Source: CAISDA01 sp050258555 (GTDB lineage Bacteria > Bacteroidota > Ignavibacteria > UBA10030 > UBA8401). Taken from it: 21,535 nt of DNA. Positions 1 to 7,763 of this stretch are shown here, piece by piece; position 1 is the stretch's first letter; every line of letters begins with the position of its first letter. A program made the position numbers and the translations under genes. The DNA lies in NCBI GenBank assembly GCA_050258555.1, contig JBLMZA010000164.1, forward strand, positions 1 through 21,535, written 5' to 3'. The notes below the pieces were generated by a model that saw nothing but the letters and a program-made list of their open reading frames with translations, made no database searches and was not told the DNA's origin.

Positions 1-32
1 GAGAAAACGCGGCGGCACTGTGTCGGTGACAT
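1..32 (-). CDS. Possible start of a gene leaving the left edge (partial)
   Basis: An ATG at 32 on the minus strand opens a frame (MSPTQCRRVF) with no stop before the window edge. An in-frame TAG lies 12 bases upstream, so if this is a gene it must start about here. A weak promoter candidate lies about 70 bp upstream. Ten codons cannot identify a product and the reading could be chance. Confidence 0.25.
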   Translation of the reverse strand, partial: MSPTQCRRVF

Positions 33-80
33 GAAAATTGACTACCTAAGGATGCTAATGCTTGTAAGAATGATTCACCT

Positions 81-97
81 ATTGGTGACAATTGGTG
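81..97. repeat. Short direct repeat ATTGGTG, 10-bp period
   Basis: ATTGGTG occurs at 81-87 and again at 91-97, one helical turn apart. On the minus strand it falls just downstream of a candidate promoter, where a regulator half-site pair could sit. It is short enough to be chance. Confidence 0.3.
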
Positions 98-101
98 CTT
101 A

Positions 102-131
102 CAATGTAGCGATTCAATGCCGGATATACAA
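102..131 (-). promoter_or_regulatory. Weak candidate promoter, TTG-N20-TACATTG
   Basis: On the minus strand a TTG (129-131) is followed after 20 bases by TACATTG (102-108). This resembles the Bacteroidetes pattern TTG ... TAnnTTTG but misses one T. It lies in the 121-bp non-coding stretch between the end of the glycosyltransferase fusion at 154 and a possible start codon at 32. Nothing else supports it. Confidence 0.25.
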
Positions 132-153
132 GGAAAGAATGGACGGAAGGCGG

Positions 154-2154
154 TCAGTTGTGATGCAGCGCACGCTGCAGCGCCTTGAGCATGATCTCGA
201 GATCGAGCATGAGGGATTGGTTCTTGGCGTAATACAGCTCGTAACGCTTCTTTTCATCCGCCGTGAGGTGCTCGTTGGGCTGTATCTGCACGATGCCGGT
301 CACGCCGGGCTTGCCAAGGAATATATCGCTGTCTTCCCCGTCCGGAACCGAGGGCAGCTCGCGCCCGACGATGCTGTACGCGCCGGAGAGGATCTTCGGG
401 GCGTGCGAGAACAATGCGGCGGCATTCTGAAATGCATTTCGGAAGAAAAGCCGGGACAGATACACGAACGGTGCGACTATGATGAGCAGCAGTGTCATTG
501 CAAGCAGATCGGAACATCGCTTCACGAACCTGTTACCCGCGCGGCCGATGTTGTATTCGATATCGACAAACGGAAGGTCATCGAGCTGGTCGATGCTCGC
601 CTTGCCGATGATGACTTCCATCGTCGTGGGCACAAGACGGAAGTTGACGGAACGCGAGCGGTTGTTGGCGATGACGGACAGGATCGTCGTGTACGAAATG
701 GCATCGGTCGAGAAGATCACCTCCGTGATCCGATGATCGTCGATGATCTTTCCGATATTGTCGATGGCGCCGAGTATCGGCACATCGAGCATCGTCGTGC
801 CGACGCGCTGATAGTTCACATCGATGAAGCCGATGACGGAATATCCGTCTCCCACGCGCGCTCTCAGGCGCTTCACGACTTCCTGCCCCGAGGCTTCGAC
901 GCCCACGACGAGCGTGCGCCTGCCGAAGAGCGTCTTGCGTGAAGATACGCCGCCCAGACCGAGCACGCGAAGCAGCAGCCTCCATCCGGGAATGAGCACC
1001 GCGCACAAGAGTCCCGAAATGACCATGATGCCGCGGCTGAATGCGAAATCCTTCACAAAGGCCGTCATGGAGGAAATGAGTATGAATCCGAGCACGACCG
1101 CGGAGAACGATCTCGAGAGAGAAAGCCGGTGCATGCTGTAGACGCCCGCTCCCGCGAGCATCACCGCTATCACCAGCGCAGGGGCGAGGAAGACCCAAGG
1201 ATAGGCATACGACGGGAATTGATAGGCGCTTCCCTTCCATACCAGGCGCGCGACAACGATCATGGCTGCCACGAGGGACATATCGACCGCCATCAGAAGA
1301 ACGGGCTTCCCCGAACGCATGAGCGCCGCCACCACGCGCCGCAGCCTGATGCCGAGCTGTATGATCGCCTCGAAGATGAACGAGCCTGTGTGATGCTTCC
1401 GCACGAAGAGATTCATGGCGTTGTAGAACACTCTCACTTCGTCGATGCTCGAACGCTTCGTGCTTTCGCCCTTGTAGTGGATGATCTTCGTATCGGGAAC
1501 GTAGTACAGCTTCCACCCCGCCTTCTGCACGCGGTAACACCAGTCGAGGTCTTCACCGTACATGAAGAACGATTCGTCCAGTCCGCCGATCGCCTCATAG
1601 ACAGAACGGCGCAGCATCATGAACGAGCCGCTGATGGCGTCGACTTCATACGTCTTGTCGGGATCGAGATACGTGAGATTGTAGCGTCCGAAGAGTTTCG
1701 ATTTCGGAAAGAGCGCGCTTAGTCCGGAGACTTTCGTGAACGCGACCCATGGCGTGGGAAAGCTTCTCCGGCACGGCAGCTGCAGCGTTCCGTCGGGATT
1801 GAGGATCTTGCATCCGACCATGCCGGCATCGTCGTGCGTCTCGAAGAAACGGATGAGCGTGCGGATCGTGTCTTCCTGGATGAGCGTATCGGGATTGAGC
1901 AGGAGCAGATGGCGACCGCTCGAGCGCCGGAGCGCCTCGTTGTTCGCCTTGGCGAATCCGACGTTGGCCGTGTTGGCAATGAGGCAGACATCGGGAAAAT
2001 CCGCGCGGACCATTTCCACGCTGCCGTCATCCGATGCGTTGTCCACAACGAAGATTTCCGACTGCAATCCCTCGAGCGATTTCCCGAGCGAGAGCAGCGC
2101 ATTCTTCAGGAAATCGCGCACGTTGTAGTTGACGATGACGACAGAGACGTCCAT
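154..2154 (-). CDS. GT2 glycosyltransferase fused to a degenerate polyprenyl-phosphate sugar phosphotransferase-like half
   Basis: The product is 666 residues. Residues 1-270 are a GT2 (GT-A fold) glycosyltransferase of the rhamnosyltransferase/WbbL type: VVDNASDDGS around 36-45, NPDT at 87-90, GSFMM at 176-180 and EDLDWCYR at 201-208. About four membrane segments follow (roughly 283-303, 318-340, 350-368, 373-396), then a Rossmann-like domain (412-525, starting RRTLVVGVEASG), as in polyprenyl glycosylphosphotransferases. The last ~125 residues resemble the sugar-transferase domain (KRCSDLL, a membrane helix, ILSGAYSIVGRELP, KPGVTGIVQI). However, the stretch carrying KFRSM and LDE(I/L)PQ in active enzymes is absent. 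The open frame extends upstream to 2553, but that part overlaps the preceding gene and a repeat. The ATG at 2154 begins the canonical GT2 strand (MDVSVVIVNYN). The GT2 half probably acts; the C-terminal half is probably an inactive anchor or partner (inference). Confidence 0.88.
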   Translation of the reverse strand: MDVSVVIVNYNVRDFLKNALLSLGKSLEGLQSEIFVVDNASDDGSVEMVRADFPDVCLIANTANVGFAKANNEALRRSSGRHLLLLNPDTLIQEDTIRTLIRFFETHDDAGMVGCKILNPDGTLQLPCRRSFPTPWVAFTKVSGLSALFPKSKLFGRYNLTYLDPDKTYEVDAISGSFMMLRRSVYEAIGGLDESFFMYGEDLDWCYRVQKAGWKLYYVPDTKIIHYKGESTKRSSIDEVRVFYNAMNLFVRKHHTGSFIFEAIIQLGIRLRRVVAALMRSGKPVLLMAVDMSLVAAMIVVARLVWKGSAYQFPSYAYPWVFLAPALVIAVMLAGAGVYSMHRLSLSRSFSAVVLGFILISSMTAFVKDFAFSRGIMVISGLLCAVLIPGWRLLLRVLGLGGVSSRKTLFGRRTLVVGVEASGQEVVKRLRARVGDGYSVIGFIDVNYQRVGTTMLDVPILGAIDNIGKIIDDHRITEVIFSTDAISYTTILSVIANNRSRSVNFRLVPTTMEVIIGKASIDQLDDLPFVDIEYNIGRAGNRFVKRCSDLLAMTLLLIIVAPFVYLSRLFFRNAFQNAAALFSHAPKILSGAYSIVGRELPSVPDGEDSDIFLGKPGVTGIVQIQPNEHLTADEKKRYELYYAKNQSLMLDLEIMLKALQRALHHN

Positions 2155-2180
2155 GTGAGATAAAAAGAAAGATGATGCAA

Positions 2181-2209
2181 GGGGCGAAGCAGCGCTTCGC
2201 CCCACATGA
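2181..2209. repeat. 29-bp dispersed palindromic repeat, copy 1
   Basis: Perfect inverted repeat with arms GGGGCGAAGC and GCTTCGCCCC around AGC (2181-2203), followed by ACATGA. The same 29 bases occur exactly at 7801-7829, and both copies are preceded by AGAAAGAT a few bases upstream. This copy fills the 65-bp gap between the DPM1-like gene and the GT2 fusion. Transcribed on the minus strand it would form a hairpin with a 10-bp GC-rich stem, but no clean T-run follows immediately. Confidence 0.85.
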
Positions 2210-2219
2210 AAAGCAAAGA

Positions 2220-2936
2220 TTATAAACGTCCGAGCAGGCTGCGCAGCTTCAGAATCCAGACCATGAATACCGCCTCGTAGACGATTTTCTTCGACATCTT
2301 CGAGACGCCCGCGTCGCGGTCGACGAAAATGATGGGAATCTCCGCCACGCGAAATCCCTTCTTCCAGATCTTGAAGCTCATTTCGATCTGGAACGAATAG
2401 CCGTTCGATTTTATCTTGTCCAGATTGATCGATTCGAGCGCCTCGCGCCGGTAGCATTTGAAGCCGCCCGTGGCATCCTTCAGCGGCAGTCCGGTGATGA
2501 TGCGCGTGTAGACGTTCGCATAATAGCTCAGCAGCAGGCGCTTCATGGGCCAATAGACCACGCTCACGCCCTTGCAGTAGCGGGAACCGATCACGAGATC
2601 GGCCGTTTCGATGCGCTTCAGAAATGCCGGTATGTCCTTCGGATTGTGCGAGAAGTCCGCATCCATCTCGAAGACATAGTCATATCCCTGCTCGATCGCG
2701 TATTTGAACCCTGCAACGTACGCCGTGCCCAGCCCCATCTTCCCCTGCCGCTCGATGATGTGTATGCGGGAATCGGTTTCCATCATGCGCTTGACGATGC
2801 CGGCCGTGCCGTCGGGCGAATTGTCGTCGACGACGAGCATCTCGACCCCTGAGGCCTGTTCCAGCACGATCGTGATAAGGCGTTCAATATTCTCCGATTC
2901 GTTGTATGTGGGAGTGATGATCAGAGTTTTGGACAT
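2220..2936 (-). CDS. DPM1-like polyprenol-phosphate glycosyltransferase (GT2)
   Basis: The product is 238 residues, the usual size of a single-domain dolichol/polyprenol monophosphate mannose synthase without C-terminal membrane helices. It should transfer a sugar (mannose or glucose) from a nucleotide donor onto a polyprenyl phosphate at the cytoplasmic membrane face. Visible motifs are TPTYNESENI (9-18), VVDDNSPDGT (35-44), the metal-binding MDADFSHNP (91-99), GSRY (117-120), DATGGFKCYRR (154-164) and KMSKKI near 213-218. The start is an ATG with no obvious Shine-Dalgarno. It sits 42 bp after the glycosylphosphotransferase gene, in the same operon. A lipid-linked sugar made here could feed a GT-C enzyme, but none is in the window. 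The sugar specificity cannot be read from sequence. Confidence 0.93.
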   Translation of the reverse strand: MSKTLIITPTYNESENIERLITIVLEQASGVEMLVVDDNSPDGTAGIVKRMMETDSRIHIIERQGKMGLGTAYVAGFKYAIEQGYDYVFEMDADFSHNPKDIPAFLKRIETADLVIGSRYCKGVSVVYWPMKRLLLSYYANVYTRIITGLPLKDATGGFKCYRREALESINLDKIKSNGYSFQIEMSFKIWKKGFRVAEIPIIFVDRDAGVSKMSKKIVYEAVFMVWILKLRSLLGRL

Positions 2937-2978
2937 GGCACCGTTCGTTTGGATGTGTAAGTGTTGCGTTCGGATCTT

Positions 2979-4373
2979 TTAATTTCCCTTTCCCGCCACC
3001 ATCACATAGACCGTGGTGAGCAGGATCTTGATGTCCATGCGGAAGGACATGTTCTCGATATAGAACAGATCGTAGCGGACCTTCGACCGCACATCGTCGA
3101 TGCTCGTGTCGTACCCCTGCTTGATCTGCGCCCATCCGGTGATGCCGGGACGAACGGCAAGCCTGCGCTTATAGAGCGGGATCTCCTTCGACAGCTTTTC
3201 AACGAAAAACGGACGCTCGGGCCGCGGTCCGACCAGGCTCATTTCTCCGGCGAGCACGTTGATGAACTGGGGAATCTCATCCAGACGCGTCTTTCGCAGG
3301 AACTTGCCGATCCGGGTGACGCGCGTATCGTTCTTCGGCGCCCAGACGGGACCGGACTTCGATTCGGCATCGGCGCGCATGGACCGGAACTTGTGCATTT
3401 TGAACAGCTTCTCATCCTTGCCCACACGCTCCTGACTGTAGACGACGGGGCCCGGCGAATCGAGCTTGATGGCGATGCCGATGGCGATCCACAGCGGCGA
3501 GCTCACGACGAGCACCGAGAGCGAAACCACGATATCGACGATGCGCTTCGCGCTTTCCTCCCACGGCTGCATAATGCGCGGCATGATCTCGATCAGCGGA
3601 ACGCCGTAGAGCTGATTCGTGCGCGCCTGGCCGCTGATGATGTCGTACATGTCCGGCTGGATCTTCAGGCTGACATCGCGCCCGTTGACGCGCGAGATGA
3701 TGTCCAGGAGCTTGTCATGGTCCGACGTCTCCAGCGAGATCATGACATCCTTGATGGTGTGCGCGGTGATCACTTCATCGATCGTTTCGAGCGATCCGAG
3801 CACGGGTATGCCTTTGTATGAAGACGCCGTCTTGCGCTTGTCGACCTTCACGAATCCCGAGACGCGGTACCCGAGCGCCGGATGCGCCGTGAGCAGATCG
3901 CACAACTCCTTCCCTTTTTCGTTCAGGCCGACGATGACCGCATTGCGGAGTCCGATGCCGCGCTGCAACAGGCGCTTCCTTGTGCTGCGATACACCATCC
4001 GGCCCGCCCCCACCGTGGCGAGCATGATGCCCCAATAGGCGAGCATCAGCGTACGAGCGCCGCCCTTCACGTCCACCGTCGTATCATCGATGAAGACGAT
4101 GAAAAAGAGCAGCAGGCATCCGATGCTGATCGTCTTGAAGATCGCCGCGAACTCGTCGGTCCGCGATGCCGCGTGCCATGATCTGTAGAGGCCGAAGAAG
4201 ATGAAGACGATGCACCAGTAGAGGTAAATGAGCAGCATCGGCATCCAGAGGTCGACATCTGTGCTCATGGCGGCGATGCCGCTGTGGACGCGGAATAAAA
4301 AATACAGGAACCACGCCAGATTGAGCGTCACGAAATCTGTCAGGACCGTCCGTATGTCAAAATTTTTCGTCAT
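2979..4373 (-). CDS. Undecaprenyl-phosphate sugar-1-phosphate transferase (WcaJ/polyprenyl glycosylphosphotransferase family)
   Basis: This 464-residue protein starts assembly of a lipid-linked polysaccharide by moving a sugar-1-phosphate from a nucleotide sugar onto undecaprenyl phosphate. The order is typical: about four N-terminal membrane segments (within 9-125), a Rossmann-like domain (about 142-250, RNAVIVGLNEKG), a membrane/re-entrant helix (about 277-302), then the catalytic domain. That domain has LDSPGPVVYSQERVG (304-318), KFRSM (328-332), RKTRLDEIPQ (360-369, catalytic Asp-Glu), SLVGPRPE (379-386) and RPGITGWAQ (408-416). Length and motifs are complete, so it is probably active. 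It starts with ATG, 60 bp after the GT9 gene. It is the intact counterpart of the degenerate module in the gene at 154-2154. Glucose, galactose or an amino-sugar are all possible substrates. Confidence 0.95.
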   Translation of the reverse strand: MTKNFDIRTVLTDFVTLNLAWFLYFLFRVHSGIAAMSTDVDLWMPMLLIYLYWCIVFIFFGLYRSWHAASRTDEFAAIFKTISIGCLLLFFIVFIDDTTVDVKGGARTLMLAYWGIMLATVGAGRMVYRSTRKRLLQRGIGLRNAVIVGLNEKGKELCDLLTAHPALGYRVSGFVKVDKRKTASSYKGIPVLGSLETIDEVITAHTIKDVMISLETSDHDKLLDIISRVNGRDVSLKIQPDMYDIISGQARTNQLYGVPLIEIMPRIMQPWEESAKRIVDIVVSLSVLVVSSPLWIAIGIAIKLDSPGPVVYSQERVGKDEKLFKMHKFRSMRADAESKSGPVWAPKNDTRVTRIGKFLRKTRLDEIPQFINVLAGEMSLVGPRPERPFFVEKLSKEIPLYKRRLAVRPGITGWAQIKQGYDTSIDDVRSKVRYDLFYIENMSFRMDIKILLTTVYVMVAGKGN

Positions 4374-4433
4374 TGAATTGTGGTCATGGTCATACTGTGC
4401 TGCCTTCGATCATCAGGCCGAAGCGCTCGTTCT

Positions 4434-5507
4434 TCAGGGCTGCATCTGCCGACCCACGGCATCCATCACCATCTGCGGCGTGATGTTCCGCATCGAATCG
4501 TGAGGACATGTCGGCGTGAAATAGCATCCGCACGGCACGGGCGGCTCAACAATCTCGCCGAGTCCGTAGAGTTCGAATTCGTTCGGATTGAAGATATTGT
4601 TCATCAGGACGAGCTTTTTGCCGAGTCCCAGGGCAATGTGCATCGCCATCGTCACCTGCGAGACGACAAGATCGCATTCATCCATTAGCGAGATGAACTC
4701 GGCGAGACTGAAGTGGCCGGCATAGATGCCGCCCGCTATCTGCGAAAGACGGAGATTTTTTTCATGCTCCTGTTCCCCGCCCAGCCACAGAATCTCATAT
4801 CCCCTGGACTTTGCCGTACGCGCAAACTCGATCCAGAATTCATCGGGCCACAATCGCGACGGCCACCGTCCGCCGCAGCCGGTATTGCATCCGATGAGCT
4901 TTTGTTCATGGGGAATGTTCCACGCCTTCCGGACACGGCGCTCGAGTATGTACGGCTCCTTCGCATACACAAAACCGCACATTTCAAAGATCTCTTCGGG
5001 ATAACTCTTCGTGTTCGCCCTGCTCACATCATCGAACAGACCGGTCAGGAATTTCGCTTCCGCGCACTCGTTGAACGCGCGGCAGCGGCCGAACCGGTCC
5101 ATGCCGAATCCGAATTTTTTCGCGGATCTTACCTGCTCTGCCACCGCAATGGCTTCCTTGTCCTTGTCCAAAGAATAGACAAGATCGAACTCCCGGTTTA
5201 CAAGCCACACGAGATCCTTCGGCGAATACTTCACAATCTCGTCCACAAAGCCGCGCGGCACAAGATCGGGGAAATCGGTCAGCCAGGTGATGTGAGCGCC
5301 CGGCATCAGTTCATGAATGCGCCGCAGAAGCGGCGTCGTTCTGATCACGTCGCCTGCTGCCCCGAGCTTGATGATGAGGATGCGCTCCGAAATCGGAGCG
5401 TAATCGGGACATCCGTCGCAGTGCACTCCCTTTTCCTTATGGGGGCGGCACGGGATGCTTCCCTTGAAATATTTGCAATCGGTATGAATGATCATACGTT
5501 CTGGCAC
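4434..5507 (-). CDS. GT9 family glycosyltransferase (heptosyltransferase-like) with cysteine clusters
   Basis: This ADP-heptose:LPS heptosyltransferase-like GT-B enzyme has 357 residues from the GTG at 5507, or 353 from an ATG at 5495; neither start has a clear Shine-Dalgarno. GT9 signatures are ILIIKLGAAGDVIRTTPLLRRI (about 43-64) and SQVTMAMHIALGLGKKLVLMN (about 283-303, the C-terminal nucleotide-sugar site). Before the fold lies a short segment with cysteines at 11, 20, 30 and 33 (numbering from the GTG), and a second group, CGC-x5-C, at 326-334. These could bind a metal or form a cluster; that is inference. It lies between wecB and the glycosylphosphotransferase, so a role in LPS core or repeat-unit assembly fits. 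The transferred sugar is unknown and need not be heptose. Confidence 0.92.
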   Translation of the reverse strand: MPERMIIHTDCKYFKGSIPCRPHKEKGVHCDGCPDYAPISERILIIKLGAAGDVIRTTPLLRRIHELMPGAHITWLTDFPDLVPRGFVDEIVKYSPKDLVWLVNREFDLVYSLDKDKEAIAVAEQVRSAKKFGFGMDRFGRCRAFNECAEAKFLTGLFDDVSRANTKSYPEEIFEMCGFVYAKEPYILERRVRKAWNIPHEQKLIGCNTGCGGRWPSRLWPDEFWIEFARTAKSRGYEILWLGGEQEHEKNLRLSQIAGGIYAGHFSLAEFISLMDECDLVVSQVTMAMHIALGLGKKLVLMNNIFNPNEFELYGLGEIVEPPVPCGCYFTPTCPHDSMRNITPQMVMDAVGRQMQP

Positions 5508-5526
5508 ACTCTCAGTGATGGTTGTT

Positions 5527-6630
5527 TCACGCGCTCAGGCGGGAAAGTTTCGCCGTCAGAATTTCCGCGATGCGCTCGGCCGCGTGCCCGTCCCAGAGCG
5601 CCGGTATCGAGCCTTTTTTCCCTCGTCCGTGCAGGACGTCGTCGACGGCCGCGGCGGCTTCATCGAACTTGTCGCCGAGCAGGATGTTGCTTCCTTCCGT
5701 CACCGTCACGGGACGCTCCGTATTCGCCCTGAGCGTGATGCAGGGAACGCCGAGATACGTCGTCTCTTCCTGTATGCCTCCCGAATCGGTGACGACGCAT
5801 GCCGCATGCTCCAGGAGCGTCATGAAGTCCTTGTATCCCAGCGGCTCGGTCACGATGCACCGTTCGGGCAGCATCGGGGCGAGGCCGAATGTGTCGATCA
5901 TCTTTTTCGTGCGCGGATGCATCGGAAAGACGACCGACGTCTGCGCGGCGATCTTCGCAAGAAGTCCGAGGCAGCGCCCGAGGCTCTCGCGCGTATCGAC
6001 ATTCGAGGGACGATGCAGCGTGACGAGAACGTACGAGCCATGCGCAACGCCGAGCGATGCCATGATCGGCGAACCGTCGGCAAGCAGACGCGTATGCACG
6101 AGCGTATCGATCATGACGTTGCCGACAAAGAAAACGTTCCCGTCGTCCTTGCCCTCGCGCTTCAGATGCTCGACGCCGCTCGGCTCCGAGACGAAGAGCC
6201 AGTCGGCCACGGAATCGGTGACGAGCCTGTTGATTTCCTCGGGCATCGTCCGGTCGAAGCTTCTCAAGCCCGCTTCCACATGCGCCACCGGCACATGCAT
6301 CTTCGCACAGACAATCGTGCAGGCAAGCGTCGAGTTCACATCGCCCACCACGATGACCGCATCGGGACGGACCTCTTCCACCACGCGCTCGAATGCCGTC
6401 ATCACCTTCGCCGTCTGCTCGGCATGGGTTCCAGAGCCGACGCCGAGAAAGATCTCCGGCTGCGGAATATCCAGGTCGCTGAAAAAGACATCGGACATCG
6501 CGGCGTCATAATGCTGACCGGTATGGACAATGACATGGCGCACATCCGGATACTTCCTGAATGCGCGGGCGATCGGAGCGACTTTCATGAAGTTGGGGCG
6601 CGCGCCCACAACGCTGATGATCGTGATCAA
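5527..6630 (-). CDS. wecB: UDP-N-acetylglucosamine 2-epimerase (non-hydrolysing)
   Basis: The enzyme interconverts UDP-GlcNAc and UDP-ManNAc in the cytoplasm, supplying ManNAc-derived sugars for surface polysaccharide. At 367 residues it has the normal length. Family motifs are VGARPNFMK (8-16), HTGQHYD (36-42), GDVNST (96-101), HVEAGLRSFDR (117-127), MPEEINR (129-135), TLHRPSNVD (204-212), MHPR (237-240), DSGGIQEE (282-289) and RANTERPVTV (301-310). The start must be the TTG at 6630: this frame is closed by the rmlB stop codon eight codons upstream, no ATG lies between, and the next ATG (residue 15) would remove the GARPNF motif. A weak AGGA lies about 11 bases before the TTG. It is 21 bp downstream of rmlB. 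Confidence 0.96.
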   Translation of the reverse strand: MITIISVVGARPNFMKVAPIARAFRKYPDVRHVIVHTGQHYDAAMSDVFFSDLDIPQPEIFLGVGSGTHAEQTAKVMTAFERVVEEVRPDAVIVVGDVNSTLACTIVCAKMHVPVAHVEAGLRSFDRTMPEEINRLVTDSVADWLFVSEPSGVEHLKREGKDDGNVFFVGNVMIDTLVHTRLLADGSPIMASLGVAHGSYVLVTLHRPSNVDTRESLGRCLGLLAKIAAQTSVVFPMHPRTKKMIDTFGLAPMLPERCIVTEPLGYKDFMTLLEHAACVVTDSGGIQEETTYLGVPCITLRANTERPVTVTEGSNILLGDKFDEAAAAVDDVLHGRGKKGSIPALWDGHAAERIAEILTAKLSRLSA

Positions 6631-6651
6631 TGAACGATCCTGTGACGATGA

Positions 6652-7683
6652 TTATTTTCCGGCGGCCTGAAGACGCTCGCCGTACATTGTTTCAAAATAC
6701 TTCTGGTAGTCTCCCGAAAGAATCCTCTCCCACCATGTGCGGTTCTCGAGATACCATTCGATGGTTTTGCGCATGCCGACTTCAAACGTCAAGGACGGCG
6801 ACCAACCGAGCTCTCGCTCGATCTTCGAAGCGTCGATCGCATAGCGCAGGTCATGCCCCGGACGGTCCTTCACATAGGTGATGAGCGATTCGGGCTTGCC
6901 GAGCACATCCAGGATGAGACGGACGATCTCGATATTCTTCTTCTCGTTGTTGCCGCCGATATTGTAGACTTCGCCGCAGACGCCCTTGTGCAGCACCGTA
7001 TCGAGCGCGGCGCAGTGGTCTCCCACATACAGCCAGTCGCGCACGTTGAGCCCCTGGCCGTAGACCGGCAGCGGTTTGTCGGCAAGCGCGTTGGCGATCA
7101 TGAGCGGTATGAGCTTTTCGGGGAACTGGTACGGGCCGTAATTGTTCGAACAGCGCGTCACGACGCCCGGAAATCCGAACGTATGCTGGTAGGCCAGCAC
7201 GAGCAGATCGGACGACGCCTTGCTCGCCGAATATGGGCTGTTGGGATGAAGCGGCGTGGTCTCGGTGAAAAATCCGGTCTCGCCGAGCGATCCGTAGACC
7301 TCGTCGGTCGAGACGTGCAGGAATCGTTCGACGTTGAACGCGCGCGACGTCTCCAGGAGCACGTTCGTGCCCACGATGTTCGTGTCGATGAAAATGGACG
7401 GGCCCGTGATGCTGCGGTCGACGTGCGATTCGGCGGCAAAATGCACTACGGCGTCGATCCCCCGTTCGCGGAAGACGCGCTCGAGCGCTTCCCTGTCCCG
7501 GATATCGCCGCGCACGAACGCATAACGCGGATCCGTTTCGACTCCGGCAAGATTCTCGAGATTCCCGGCATACGTCAGCGCATCATAATTGATGATGGAA
7601 TAGTCGGGATGCCTTTCGAGCATGAAACGGACGAAGTTGCTGCCGATGAATCCTGCGCCGCCGGTGACGAGAATGTTCTTCAT
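6652..7683 (-). CDS. rmlB: dTDP-glucose 4,6-dehydratase
   Basis: This short-chain dehydrogenase-type enzyme converts dTDP-glucose to dTDP-4-keto-6-deoxyglucose, the branch point to dTDP-rhamnose and other deoxysugars. The 343-residue length is standard. It shows the NAD-binding GGAGFIGSN (8-16), HFAAESHVDRSI (81-92), STDEVYG (125-131), the catalytic pair Tyr151/Lys155 in YSASK, and CSNNYGPYQFPEK (178-190). The partners rmlA, rmlC and rmlD are not in the window. It starts with ATG without a clear Shine-Dalgarno and is the first gene of the polysaccharide cluster, preceded by a 277-bp repeat-rich gap. A poor promoter-like pair can be drawn just upstream, but I do not rely on it. Confidence 0.97.
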   Translation of the reverse strand: MKNILVTGGAGFIGSNFVRFMLERHPDYSIINYDALTYAGNLENLAGVETDPRYAFVRGDIRDREALERVFRERGIDAVVHFAAESHVDRSITGPSIFIDTNIVGTNVLLETSRAFNVERFLHVSTDEVYGSLGETGFFTETTPLHPNSPYSASKASSDLLVLAYQHTFGFPGVVTRCSNNYGPYQFPEKLIPLMIANALADKPLPVYGQGLNVRDWLYVGDHCAALDTVLHKGVCGEVYNIGGNNEKKNIEIVRLILDVLGKPESLITYVKDRPGHDLRYAIDASKIERELGWSPSLTFEVGMRKTIEWYLENRTWWERILSGDYQKYFETMYGERLQAAGK

Positions 7684-7763
7684 AGATGAGGGCCCGTGAA
7701 ATGAGTATTGATCGGTAAATTACGAAAACCCTGCCCGAAAAGCAATGAACATACGAGGAGATC

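Noticed and set aside
2155..2553. N-terminal extension of the GT2 fusion to 2553
   Set aside because: It overlaps the DPM1-like gene in another frame and translates the palindromic repeat. The GT2 fold begins exactly at the ATG at 2154.
7700..7740. TTGCTT-N17-TAATTT upstream of rmlB as a promoter
   Set aside because: Each hexamer matches only three of six consensus positions, which is expected by chance in this AT-richer stretch.
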